Below are positions 19,207 to 28,014 of a DNA stretch of 64,000 nucleotides, one piece after another. The DNA comes from Gottfriedia endophytica (GTDB lineage: Bacteria > Bacillota > Bacilli > Bacillales > Bacillaceae_G), in contig NZ_JAGIYQ010000011.1 of assembly GCF_017814275.1 (NCBI RefSeq), positions 62,001 through 126,000 of the forward strand, written 5' to 3'. Made by a program: the position numbers and the translations under genes. How positions within the stretch are numbered: the first letter of the stretch is position 1; every line of letters starts with the position of its first letter. The notes beneath the pieces are model-generated. The model ran no database searches. It was not told the origin of the DNA and saw only the letters and a list, made by a program, of their open reading frames with translations.

Positions 19207-19330
19207 TAAAGGCTGATTTCGTATACATTGTTGCTATTTCAGTATGTGTATGATTTCCACTCCAGGAAATCAACTTCTGTCTTTTAAATTACAAAACCTA
19301 AAAGCAACAATCTTTTAAAAAAGAGCCTTT
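19207..19330 (+). repeat. Collapsed copy of the dispersed repeat with inverted ends
   Basis: 123 bp with imperfect terminal inverted repeats: aaaggctgatttcgtatacattgttgc (19208 on) against gcaacaat...agagccttt (to 19330). The GC-rich core seen in the other copies is reduced to tgatttccactccaggaaatcaacttctgt at 19250-19279, as if the middle had been precisely removed. Its flanks match those of the copies at 7.4 kb and 57 kb. Confidence 0.75.
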
Positions 19331-19388
19331 AGAAAAAGACATCCATGCTAATACAATTCGTACTATAATTATTTTCTTTTAAGATTAT

Positions 19389-20126
19389 TTAAAAATCAAC
19401 TTTTTCCAAGAAAAGACCTTCTGCATCAGCAAGGCAACTAACTTGGCTTCGATCTTTCGAATTGATGATAGCTGGTATATTTTTGCCATCTAATTCACCT
19501 AGCCCTACATCAATTAATGTACCAACAATCTTTCTAACCATATTATAAAGAAAGCCATCGCCACGAACTCGAATTTGAATGAAACCATCATTTTCTTCCA
19601 TATCGATAGCATATATTTCACGCACCATCGACTTTTTCTTAGATTTAGCATTTGAAAAAGCCGTAAAATCATGTTTACCAATAAAATATTGAGATGCACT
19701 TTTCATTTTTTCGATATCCAGCTTTTTCTCAACATGCATACTATATTTTCTCATGAACGGATTCGACTGTTCTTCGTTCCAAATTTTATACAAATAAGTT
19801 TTATCCTTTGCATTATATCTTGCATGGAAACGGTCTGAAACAGACATAACCTCTAATATACTTATATCTTGTGGTAAATATTTATTTAAATAAGTCTTTA
19901 CTTCAGATTCAGTTAGATTCTCACTTATTTTGAAGTTGGCAATTTGAGATAGGGCATGTACACCAGCATCTGTTCTACTGCATCCAATTATTTCGATTTT
20001 TCTACCTACCATTTCAGATAATACATTTTCTATTTTCCCTTGAATTGTATTTTCGCCACTTCCAAGTCGCTGCCAGCCTTTATAGCGACCTCCATCATAT
20101 TGAATTACCAATTTATAATTGTTCAT
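19389..20126 (-). CDS. truA: tRNA pseudouridine(38-40) synthase TruA
   Basis: 245 residues from the ATG at 20126, which has AAGGAG 8 nt upstream; the frame runs on to 20156 without such a site. The catalytic aspartate lies in the CSRTDAGVHA motif at about 50-59. Other TruA hallmarks are present: DRFHARYNAKDKTYLYKI and RIRGDGFLYNMVR-like VRGDGFLYNMVRKIVGTLI. It isomerises uridines 38-40 in the anticodon arm of tRNAs. The usual Bacillus truA sits with rplM-rpsI and the ecf genes. This one stands alone, so it may be a second copy. Confidence 0.93.
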   Translation of the reverse strand: MNNYKLVIQYDGGRYKGWQRLGSGENTIQGKIENVLSEMVGRKIEIIGCSRTDAGVHALSQIANFKISENLTESEVKTYLNKYLPQDISILEVMSVSDRFHARYNAKDKTYLYKIWNEEQSNPFMRKYSMHVEKKLDIEKMKSASQYFIGKHDFTAFSNAKSKKKSMVREIYAIDMEENDGFIQIRVRGDGFLYNMVRKIVGTLIDVGLGELDGKNIPAIINSKDRSQVSCLADAEGLFLEKVDF

Positions 20127-20181
20127 CGTTTTCTCCTTATTTATATCAAATTTCATCGGTCATATTTAGATAGCTTGTTTA

Positions 20182-20790
20182 TTAGTAGTTTAATTGGTAA
20201 ATTAAAAATCGTTCTCTCGGATTCTGTTCATATTTACCTTCTAAAATAATTTCCTCTTTCAGTTCGAATGCAGTCTGATTTTCTAAAAAATAAATATAAT
20301 CTTCTGATCCATAATATACAATCAACTCTATTTTACGTTCGTAATTTTCAACTGAAATCAAAATATTATTAATCACATTCATAAAAATTTGGATAGAGAA
20401 TGGATTAAAAAAATAAAATCGATTATCTAAGTGTGTAATTTTGTACTCTTCTGCTAAACAGCAGTGAAATTGAATATTATCAATACTTCGTCCCATTTTT
20501 TCTATATACCGCTCTCGATTTTCAATTGCTTCTTGATAAAATTCTTCATTCATCTCTATTCCAACAACTGATGAATCAAACAAGTAATTGATAAAAAAGT
20601 TTAATCTTCCTTTCCCGCATCCAAAATCAACCACACAGTCATTACTATTCAGTTTATATTGTTTAAATAATTTCTCAAGGTCACTATAAGGTGTTGGTTC
20701 ATAACGGTGATAATGAAATGACTGATTAAATCCCTCTTGTTCTCCAACTGTTTTTATGTTTAACAGTTCATCATAATACTTTTCTTTCAT
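20182..20790 (-). CDS. Class I SAM-dependent methyltransferase
   Basis: 202 residues. SAM-binding motif I is VVDFGCGKGRLNFF at about 52-65, with the acidic end of the second strand at VGIEMNEEF. The C-terminal half (YFFNPFSIQIFMNVI) is typical of a small Rossmann methyltransferase family in bacilli. The substrate is unknown. The start has AGGAG with good spacing. It lies 55 bp upstream of truA on the same strand, so co-transcription is possible. Confidence 0.82.
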   Translation of the reverse strand: MKEKYYDELLNIKTVGEQEGFNQSFHYHRYEPTPYSDLEKLFKQYKLNSNDCVVDFGCGKGRLNFFINYLFDSSVVGIEMNEEFYQEAIENRERYIEKMGRSIDNIQFHCCLAEEYKITHLDNRFYFFNPFSIQIFMNVINNILISVENYERKIELIVYYGSEDYIYFLENQTAFELKEEIILEGKYEQNPRERFLIYQLNY

Positions 20791-20888
20791 AAGAATTACT
20801 CCTAATAAAACAATTATTTATTTGAATAGGTGCTTAAAGCTCATAGACCGTATTATGTCGCGTTTATATTGAACGAACTATTATTCAC

Positions 20889-21785
20889 TTATAATGCACC
20901 TATCTTAGTTGTTGTATCTGCTGCTGTTTGATTAGCAAACTGTAGATACTCTTTTAATTGGCTATGTGTTGTAGGCAATCCTTTTTCATGAAAACTATAC
21001 AAAATAGCTGCTAAAAAGGCGTCCCCTGCACCAGTTGTATCTACCACATTTACATTTATACCTGGTACGTCTATTCTGTTTCCATCATGTAGTACAAATG
21101 CTCCTTCATTTCCCATTGTAATGAAAAGATATGGTATGTTTAATTCAGCTATTTTTCTAAGTCCTTCATCAATAGTTTGCGTTTCCGTCAAGAATAATAA
21201 TTCATCTTCTGCCATTTTAACGATATCTGCATGTTTAAAAAAGGAATAAATTGTTTCTCGGCACTTCTCTTCACTTTCCCAACGTTTTAATCGAATATTC
21301 GTGTCAAACGCAGTCAACAGATCATACTTTCTGGCAAATACTAAAGCCTGTTCTGTCGTTTCTCGAGATACTTCATGAAATAATGTTCCTGAACCATAAG
21401 ATAATATTTTCCCTGTTTTAAATAATTCTTCCTCAAGTTCTACATTTGTAATCCATTCATCAGGAGTTTCATTTACATATGAATGGAAATATCTCTCCCC
21501 ATTATCATTTAAATGGACATAAACGCAACAAACTTTTTTGGTGGAAGTGTGAACTGAATAGTCAATGTTAACCTTTTCTTTTTTTAGTTCTTCTTTTACA
21601 AAATCACTAATGTCATCCGAGCCTAATTTACATAAATAATAAGAAGGAACTCCCAATCTTCTCGTCCCTACAACTAAATTGACCGTCGCACCACCTAAAA
21701 ACTGATCATATTTTGTATTCGTCTGATCTTGAGATATTAAATCGACAAATGCTTCCCCTAGTGAAATAACCCCTTGCCTATTCAT
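20889..21785 (-). CDS. PfkB-family carbohydrate kinase (fructokinase-like)
   Basis: 298 residues from the ATG at 21785, which has gaggggaga upstream; a GTG at 21809 is in frame but has no such site. PfkB features: N-terminal ISLGEAFVDLI, substrate-site FLGGATVNLVVGTRRLG at about 32-48, and C-terminal ATP/anion-hole DTTGAGDAFLAAILY (about 245-259) with the catalytic Asp. It phosphorylates a sugar, probably fructose or a related ketose, in the cytoplasm. No transporter or regulator is adjacent. Confidence 0.87.
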   Translation of the reverse strand: MNRQGVISLGEAFVDLISQDQTNTKYDQFLGGATVNLVVGTRRLGVPSYYLCKLGSDDISDFVKEELKKEKVNIDYSVHTSTKKVCCVYVHLNDNGERYFHSYVNETPDEWITNVELEEELFKTGKILSYGSGTLFHEVSRETTEQALVFARKYDLLTAFDTNIRLKRWESEEKCRETIYSFFKHADIVKMAEDELLFLTETQTIDEGLRKIAELNIPYLFITMGNEGAFVLHDGNRIDVPGINVNVVDTTGAGDAFLAAILYSFHEKGLPTTHSQLKEYLQFANQTAADTTTKIGAL

Positions 21786-21875
21786 GATTGTCTCCCCTCG
21801 TTGAATCACAACTATAAAAATGATGTATCGCTTTTTTCTGTTATATTTAAAGTCTAATAGAAATTAACAAATCTG

Positions 21876-22340
21876 TTACTTATGAATCAACTCATTGAAT
21901 TGATCTTCCCACTTACCATCACCAAATTTTGCTTTAGCTACTTCTTCTGCAATCGATGGTGGTAGTGGCTCAATTTTCCGAAGTGTTTCCATATCTTTTT
22001 CAGATGCTTTTCTTATAAAATTCCCATCAATATCAGTCACAACAATGCCATCTGCTTTTTCTAACAAATAATTTGTCACAAATTCAAATTTCTCAGGAAC
22101 ATTCGCTTTACCAAATAAAGACCATCTTCGACTAAGTAAATAGTCATCAGTTGTATTGATGCAGAATAAAATGTCTTGTTCGATCAATTCCATGAGATCA
22201 GGGACGTTTTCAGAACAATAGTTAAATAGTATAATTGTATCCACTAAGGTTCCACGATGAACTAATTGTCCATAAGCTTTCTTTTTATCATCAACTGGTA
22301 TCGTAAAGATCGTACCAATCTTAATTTTATTTTGATTCAT
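21876..22340 (-). CDS. Imm26-like immunity-family protein
   Basis: 154 residues. The N terminus (KIKIGTIFTIPVDDKKKAYG, then a GxL/V strand) matches the Imm26 family found in polymorphic-toxin immunity loci. The rest is a mixed alpha/beta domain of no known activity. No toxin gene is beside it in this window, so a specific immunity role is unproven. A good gaggtg ribosome binding site precedes the ATG. Confidence 0.6.
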   Translation of the reverse strand: MNQNKIKIGTIFTIPVDDKKKAYGQLVHRGTLVDTIILFNYCSENVPDLMELIEQDILFCINTTDDYLLSRRWSLFGKANVPEKFEFVTNYLLEKADGIVVTDIDGNFIRKASEKDMETLRKIEPLPPSIAEEVAKAKFGDGKWEDQFNELIHK

Positions 22341-22684
22341 TATAAATTCACCTCAAGAAAATGGTTTTCTCCCTTAGCCATTAAACGACTTTTTGAAGTT
22401 TTAGTAAATAGTTTTGAACCGCTTTTTTTAATTTATTAACCATTTTAACAAATATTATCGCTTAAAGTAGGGTTTGAGTGTTAATTTTACATGTATGACA
22501 GCTTCTCTATTTGAAAAGTTGTCATTCTCTCTTTAGTATTAGCAAATACAAAATCTAAATTGGAATAGAGTATTTAGTTTTTCTGTAAATATAACCTGTA
22601 CACAAATAATATTTATTACCGCTACATCGACTACAATAGATAGTAGTAAAAGCAAAAAATTTGTAAATCAAATCTAAAAAATTA
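22341..22684. other. Intergenic region with no recognised feature
   Basis: About 340 bp of AT-rich DNA upstream of the Imm26-like gene. I find no gene, RNA or repeat in it. Confidence 0.4.
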
Positions 22685-22715
22685 AAAAACCAACTACTTT
22701 AATGTAATTGGTCCT
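22685..22715 (-). terminator. Terminator
   Basis: The stem accaatta...tagttggt is followed by T6 on the minus strand, downstream of the small membrane-protein gene that ends at 22794. Confidence 0.65.
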
Positions 22716-22793
22716 TCAATCTGTATTATTCAACTATTGCATACATTAGGTGAACACCTATTTTATAACTATTCTTATTAAAAATTTTTTTAA

Positions 22794-23126
22794 TTAGGCA
22801 TTACCATAATAATTAGCTATATAAATGAAACCTTTTTTGCGAACAATATAATTTTGCAAAAAAGAATCAGTTAAATCATCTTTTGGTGGTTTTGTTAAAG
22901 AATAGCATTTTGCATGTTCATTTCTTAAAAATTCCTTGTCCATTTGATTATGTTCTTGATCATCTACGATTTTCGTAGTTAGCGCTACAATAGGATGACC
23001 ATCCATAAAGACATGTGTTCTTAACGCGATTGATGGAGATAAGTGTAAGAGTATAAACAGTAGCAACGGTATTAAAACCAAAGGACTAAATAAAAAAGTA
23101 ATCTGTCTCCATTTTAGTTGTTCCAT
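22794..23126 (-). CDS. Small membrane-anchored protein of unknown function
   Basis: 110 residues from the ATG at 23126, preceded by gggggaag; the frame opens further to a TTG at 23150. One strong membrane segment at about 10-32 leads to an extracytoplasmic polar domain of about 75 residues ending IYIANYYGNA. No known family recognised. Confidence 0.6.
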   Translation of the reverse strand: MEQLKWRQITFLFSPLVLIPLLLFILLHLSPSIALRTHVFMDGHPIVALTTKIVDDQEHNQMDKEFLRNEHAKCYSLTKPPKDDLTDSFLQNYIVRKKGFIYIANYYGNA

Positions 23127-23182
23127 TTCACTTCCCCCTATGTTATTCAATCTATTTTTAATATTAATGTATTGGCTAATAA

Positions 23183-23458
23183 TTAACCTCTTACAATTCC
23201 AATTGCAAACCCATCATAACCCTTACTTCCAACAGTTTGGATAGCAGTGGATTCAATTCGTGAATCTTCCGATAATAAATCAATAAATTGACGAATTCCC
23301 TGCACACTCAAGAATTTCCCTTGATTAGGTGAGACATCAATTGCAGGTAAGTTTGCTTCTGAGTTAGCTTTAAGAACTGAATCCATGATCGAATCACTTG
23401 CATGAAGTTTAGATGTAAAATATTGATCGACATCTACCCATTTTTCATTATTTTTCAT
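23183..23458 (-). pseudogene. Internally deleted class I O-methyltransferase (N and C termini fused in frame)
   Basis: 91 residues. The first 45 (KWVDVDQYFTSKLHASDSI to PAIDVSPNQGKFL) match the N terminus of the roughly 220-residue O-methyltransferase family. The rest (SVQGIRQFIDLL to AIQTVGSKGYDGFAIGIV) matches its extreme C terminus. The SAM-binding Rossmann core between, normally about 125 residues starting ILEIGTLGGYS, is missing. AGGAG lies 8 nt before the ATG at 23458, so translation may continue, but methyltransferase activity is not possible. The family match is from memory of conserved motifs. Confidence 0.75.
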
Positions 23459-23523
23459 AAAATTCACTCCTAAATAAATTTCAATCGTTTAATGATTTAT
23501 GTAAACATCAAAAAATTTCCAAA

Positions 23524-23802
23524 TTAAAGAACTACCGATACAAAAATACTTAAAGACAATGAAATCATTAAAGAAAACAAACTTCTAAATTTTCCTTTCC
23601 ATGTAAAAGCTCCTGTAAAACCAATCAAACTTATTAAGATCGTTAAAAAAGATAAAACTAAAACAGCGTTTAATGGATGAAAACCTAATAATTTTTTTAA
23701 AAATAGTAAGCTTTCATGTGATGTTGCGACTAATAAAAATAGACTTAAACAAACTAATAAAAGGAAAAATGAAATCATATTTATTGCTTTTGCTTTACCC
23801 AA
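23524..23802 (-). CDS. Small integral membrane protein, unknown
   Basis: 92 residues with about three membrane segments (7-28, 43-64, 72-91) and almost no loops. The start is TTG at 23802, with GGAGG 7 nt upstream. No recognised family. It lies divergent from the alpha-galactosidase gene and upstream of the O-methyltransferase relic on the same strand. Confidence 0.6.
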   Translation of the reverse strand: MGKAKAINMISFFLLLVCLSLFLLVATSHESLLFLKKLLGFHPLNAVLVLSFLTILISLIGFTGAFTWKGKFRSLFSLMISLSLSIFVSVVL

Positions 23803-23990
23803 TCAAATTCCTCCATTTCTATCAAGTTCCCCCCTCTTTTTCTCCAATATAATGTATGTGTTTAATTACTGTATGAATATATTAAGAATAATTGAACTAA
23901 ATTCATTAATTGAGGAACTTATTACTATTCTCTTATTTCAATAAAACTCTTAAAAACCCTTCTATTAATTGTATTTAGAGGAGTGCTCAT

Positions 23991-26219
23991 ATGCTGATTT
24001 ATGTAGATGAACAGAAAAAACAATTTCATCTTACAAATGGAATAGTAAGTTATATTTTCCATGTAATGCGAAATGGACAACTTGGTTCGTTGTATTATGG
24101 GAAAGCAATACATCCAAATGCACATTTTTCGTATCTCCATCAAAATGATTTTCCGACAACATATAGCTCATATGTTGAAGATGATCGAGCATTCAGCCTT
24201 GAGACGTTAAGACAAGAATATCCTGTTTATGGAACAACCGATTATCGTGAACCAGCACTTAGTATTATTCAACCTGATGGTAGCCACATCACAAATTTTA
24301 CATATCAATCTTATTCCATCACAAATGGAAAACCTGCTTTACATGGTTTACCTGCAACTTACACTGAGGATGAAAGTGATGCTGAAACAATTCAGATTAT
24401 TTTAGAAGATACAATTCTTCAAGCAGAACTAATTTTAAGCTACACTATATTTAAGGATTTATCCGTCATTACTCGCAGCTCTTATATTTTCAATAAAGGA
24501 CCAAACCCTTTTTATCTTGAACGTTTTATGAGTGCATCAGTTGATTTTCCTGATAAAGATTTTACGATGGTTCAGTTAAGTGGTGCCTGGTCAAGAGAGT
24601 TTTATGTGAAGGAAAGGAATTTAGAAGTTGGAATTCAATCAATATCAAGTATTAGAGGATCTAGCTCACACCAACATAACCCTTTTCTTGCGTTAAACAG
24701 AAAATCAACAACAGAATTACAAGGCGAGGTTTTTAGTTTTAATTTTATATATAGTTCAAATTTCATTGCACAGGCTGAAGTAGACCATTTTGATTCAACG
24801 AGAGTTACACTTGGTATTCATCCATTTCGATTTTCTTGGAAGCTATCAAAAAATGAACATTTTCAAGCTCCTGAAGTTGTGATGGTTTATTCGGATACAG
24901 GTTTGAACGGTATGAGCCAAACTTATCATGATTTATATCGAAAACATTTAATAAGGGGATTGTGGAAAAATACTGAACGCCCAGTATTGCTAAATAGTTG
25001 GGAGGCTACCTATTTTAATTTTGACGAAAGAAAGCTAATTGAAATTGCGATAGAAGCGAAAAAACTTGGTATCGAATTATTTGTGTTAGATGACGGTTGG
25101 TTTGGTAAACGCAACGATGCTACCTCTTCCCTTGGAGATTGGTATGAGAATCGCGCTAAATTGCCCCATGGAATTAAGTATTTGTCACAAAAAATAAATG
25201 ATCTCGGACTTAAATTTGGACTATGGTTTGAACCAGAAATGGTTAGTCCAAAAAGTGAGCTGTATAACCTTCATTCAGATTGGGCTGTTAGAACACCTAA
25301 CCGCTTTACTTCTCTAGGAAGAAATCAGCTAGTATTAGATTTTTCAAGACAAGAAATTGTCAACGAACTCTTTCAAAGAATGTCTTCTATTATAAGAGAA
25401 ACAAATTTGTCCTATATCAAATGGGATATGAACCGAAATATAACAGAAGCCTATTCATTCTGTTTACAAGCCGATCAACAAGATGAGTTTTTTCATCGCT
25501 ATATTTTAGGAGTTTACGATTTATATGAGCAATTAATCTCTGAGTTTCCTCACATTTTATTTGAATCTTGCGCTGGCGGTGGAGGTCGTTTTGATCCCGG
25601 ACTATTATTTTATGCTCCTCAAGCATGGGCAAGTGATGATACGGATCCTGTTGAACGATTAAAAATTCAATATGGTGCTTCATTTCCTTACCCTATTTAT
25701 AGTATCGGTTCGCACGTTTCTGCTATACCAAATCATCAAACGAAACGCTCTACCCCTCTTTCATTTCGAGCAAATGTCGCATACTTTGGAACTTTCGGCT
25801 ACGAATTAAACCCTTTATTGCTAACAAATGAAGAGAAAACGATTGTAAAGAAACAGATTGAATTTTATAAGAAACATAGAGTATTAATTCGAACAGGTGA
25901 TTTTTTCCGATTAAAAGACCCATTTACAGGAAATGAATCCGCGTGGATGGTCGTCAGCAAAGATAAAAATGAAGCATTAGTTGGTTGGTACAAAATTTTA
26001 GCAACTCCAAATCCTAAAAAGATTCAAATGTTAAAACTGACAGGATTAGATCCTAACTGTGAATATATAATCAATCACATAGAAGGAAGTTATTTTGGTG
26101 ATGAATTGATGTACAATGGCATCCCTCTACCTCCTGAATTCAACGGACCAAATAAAAAAACTGCAAAAAGAGCGGGAGATTATCAATCGGAAATCTTCTA
26201 TCTTGTGAAAAGAAGATAG
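23991..26219 (+). CDS. Alpha-galactosidase, glycoside hydrolase family 36
   Basis: 742 residues, the usual GH36 length. The N-terminal beta-sandwich domain (1-320) is followed by a catalytic TIM barrel. FVLDDGWFGKRND and GLWFEPEMVSP are conserved, KWDMNRNITE (about 477-487) carries the nucleophile Asp, and ASDDTDPVERL (about 547-557) carries the acid/base Asp. It has no signal peptide, so it acts inside the cell on imported raffinose-type sugars. GAGGAG precedes the ATG. No sugar transporter is adjacent, which is unusual for such genes. Confidence 0.93.
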   Translation: MLIYVDEQKKQFHLTNGIVSYIFHVMRNGQLGSLYYGKAIHPNAHFSYLHQNDFPTTYSSYVEDDRAFSLETLRQEYPVYGTTDYREPALSIIQPDGSHITNFTYQSYSITNGKPALHGLPATYTEDESDAETIQIILEDTILQAELILSYTIFKDLSVITRSSYIFNKGPNPFYLERFMSASVDFPDKDFTMVQLSGAWSREFYVKERNLEVGIQSISSIRGSSSHQHNPFLALNRKSTTELQGEVFSFNFIYSSNFIAQAEVDHFDSTRVTLGIHPFRFSWKLSKNEHFQAPEVVMVYSDTGLNGMSQTYHDLYRKHLIRGLWKNTERPVLLNSWEATYFNFDERKLIEIAIEAKKLGIELFVLDDGWFGKRNDATSSLGDWYENRAKLPHGIKYLSQKINDLGLKFGLWFEPEMVSPKSELYNLHSDWAVRTPNRFTSLGRNQLVLDFSRQEIVNELFQRMSSIIRETNLSYIKWDMNRNITEAYSFCLQADQQDEFFHRYILGVYDLYEQLISEFPHILFESCAGGGGRFDPGLLFYAPQAWASDDTDPVERLKIQYGASFPYPIYSIGSHVSAIPNHQTKRSTPLSFRANVAYFGTFGYELNPLLLTNEEKTIVKKQIEFYKKHRVLIRTGDFFRLKDPFTGNESAWMVVSKDKNEALVGWYKILATPNPKKIQMLKLTGLDPNCEYIINHIEGSYFGDELMYNGIPLPPEFNGPNKKTAKRAGDYQSEIFYLVKRR

Positions 26220-26519
26220 AAATTTTTATACAAAAGACAAAGATATTGTTTATATAAACAAGACAGACGGATAGTTAAAGCAAAGTATACTCTGCCTTTT
26301 CTTTCCTTTTTTATATGAAGTAACAATGTTTTTAGGACTGTTATACAGTTGCTCTACGAAAGAGGATATACAATACGATTTCATAAATTGCACATACGGG
26401 TATGTTCCATATAGAAAGTAGATTTGATGCTACTTAACAGCTAGATTAGTTGATATACATTTTAAGTTGCTTACAATTCTCTTGATGATCAACAATGTAG
26501 TTTAAAAGATCAAAACAAA
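26220..26519. other. Intergenic region with a weak terminator-like hairpin
   Basis: An imperfect hairpin at about 26277-26305 (aaagcaaagta against tactctgccttt, followed by T-rich DNA) probably ends the alpha-galactosidase transcript. I see nothing else in this region. Confidence 0.5.
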
Positions 26520-26549
26520 AAAACACACCACTACTTGAGTGATGTGCCA
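26520..26549 (-). terminator. Terminator of the galU-gtrA operon
   Basis: The stem cacatcact-caagt-agtggtgtg with T7 on the minus strand lies 11 bp past the GtrA gene. Confidence 0.85.
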
Positions 26550-26559
26550 TATCCAATGG

Positions 26560-26988
26560 TTATTCTTCTATCCTAATTGATTGATTTTCATATTCCCTAA
26601 AGACAAAAACCTTTTGCCCGAAATAATTTAATATCGTATATAATCCAGTACCAACAAGAATACTTAAATCTTGTATTGTTTTATTAGAATTTATTTGTAT
26701 GAATGCTAATCCACATTTAACTACTCGTATCCCAATAAAATAGGATAAAAAGTAGCATAATCCTATTACCAAAACAAATCGAAGAACACTAGATAAATGA
26801 GCATTTCTACTCCTAAAAGTAAACATTCTGTTAAGAAAATAACTTACTGTTGCGCCAAACGTATTGCCAATAAAGGTTGATATCCAATAAGAGAAACCAA
26901 CTAAATGCAAGAGAGCATACATAATAGATAAACCAACAATTGTATTTATAATCCCAACCATTAAAAAGCGAATAAACGAATACTTCAT
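26560..26988 (-). CDS. GtrA-family membrane protein (putative polyprenyl-phosphate-sugar flippase)
   Basis: 142 residues with four membrane segments and the GtrA pattern: N-terminal FIRFLMVGIINTIVGLSIMY, central NTFGATVSYFLNRMFTFRS, C-terminal LYTILNYFGQKVFVFRE. GtrA/GtcA proteins are thought to flip undecaprenyl-phosphate-linked sugar across the membrane. Its ATG abuts the stop of the GT2 gene, so the two are translationally coupled. It is the last gene of the cassette galU, DUF6044, GT2, gtrA. Confidence 0.9.
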   Translation of the reverse strand: MKYSFIRFLMVGIINTIVGLSIMYALLHLVGFSYWISTFIGNTFGATVSYFLNRMFTFRSRNAHLSSVLRFVLVIGLCYFLSYFIGIRVVKCGLAFIQINSNKTIQDLSILVGTGLYTILNYFGQKVFVFREYENQSIRIEE

Positions 26989-27996
26989 TTAAATCTCCTT
27001 ATTCGCTAATACTTTTTCTAATAGAGTAGAATACTTCATATTTTCAAGAGAATATAAATCAGTTTCGATTGCATACTTCGGTCGTCGTTTTACTTCAAAA
27101 TAGATTTTCCCAATATATTCACCAATAATTCCCATTCCTACAAGTTGTAATCCTCCAATTAACCAAATTGAAATGATTAAAGAAGTCCAACCAGAAATTG
27201 TTTGACCTAACATATTTTGGACTAATGCATAGATTCCTGTAAACCCACTTAACACTAAAGAAATAAATCCAATTACTGTTACGAATCTTATTGGAACAAC
27301 ACTAAATGAAGTGATACCATTCATTGCAAATGCAATCATTTTTTTTAACGGATATTTACTCTCACCAGCAAAACGTTCTTTCCGATCATACATTACTTTA
27401 GTAGAAGGAAATCCAATTAATGGAACAATCCCTCTAAGAAACACATTTGTTTCCTTATATTTAGTCAGTTCTTGTAAAGCTCTTTTGCTCATTAAACGAA
27501 AATCAGCATGATTCGGAATTAGATTAATGCCAATTTTTTTCATAAAATTATAAAAGCCAATCGCAGTAGTCCGCTTAAAAAACGTATCAGTATCTCTCTT
27601 ATCTCGAACGCCGTAAACAACATCGTAGCCTTCCAAATATTTTTCAACAAATGTACGAATTACCAAAATATCATCCTGCAAATCAGCATCGATCGAAATT
27701 GCACAATCAGATTGATGCTGAGCTGATTCTAACCCTGCTAATAAGGCATTTTGATGACCAACATTATGTGCAAGCTTAATGCCTTTCACATAAGGGTTCC
27801 AACTATTTTCTTCTTCAATAATTTTCCATGTTTGATCCTTACTTCCATCATCTACAAACAAAAGACTACTCTCGTTCGTAATGAGATTATCTTTAATAAG
27901 ATCCTCCAAAACATTGGTTAACTGATTGATTGTTTCTTTTAGAACTTCTTCTTCGTTATAACATGGAACAACTATTGTCAAATTTGGAGTATTAAT
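26989..27996 (-). CDS. DPM/GtrB-type family 2 glycosyltransferase with membrane anchor, likely AUU start
   Basis: 335 residues. The GT-A domain (LTIVVPCYNEEEVL, LFVDDGSKDQT, ISIDADLQDD) is followed by two C-terminal membrane segments at about 235-290, as in enzymes that make undecaprenyl-phosphate-sugar. A TTG at 27981 lacks a ribosome binding site. Upstream in frame there is no ATG, GTG or TTG, but an ATT at 27994-27996 has AGAGGTG exactly 7 nt before it and gives a typical INTPNLTIVVP N terminus. The preceding gene stops at 28015, and GtrA follows directly. Confidence 0.88.
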   Translation of the reverse strand: MNTPNLTIVVPCYNEEEVLKETINQLTNVLEDLIKDNLITNESSLLFVDDGSKDQTWKIIEEENSWNPYVKGIKLAHNVGHQNALLAGLESAQHQSDCAISIDADLQDDILVIRTFVEKYLEGYDVVYGVRDKRDTDTFFKRTTAIGFYNFMKKIGINLIPNHADFRLMSKRALQELTKYKETNVFLRGIVPLIGFPSTKVMYDRKERFAGESKYPLKKMIAFAMNGITSFSVVPIRFVTVIGFISLVLSGFTGIYALVQNMLGQTISGWTSLIISIWLIGGLQLVGMGIIGEYIGKIYFEVKRRPKYAIETDLYSLENMKYSTLLEKVLANKEI

Positions 27997-28014
27997 ATGA
28001 ATGCACCTCTTTAT

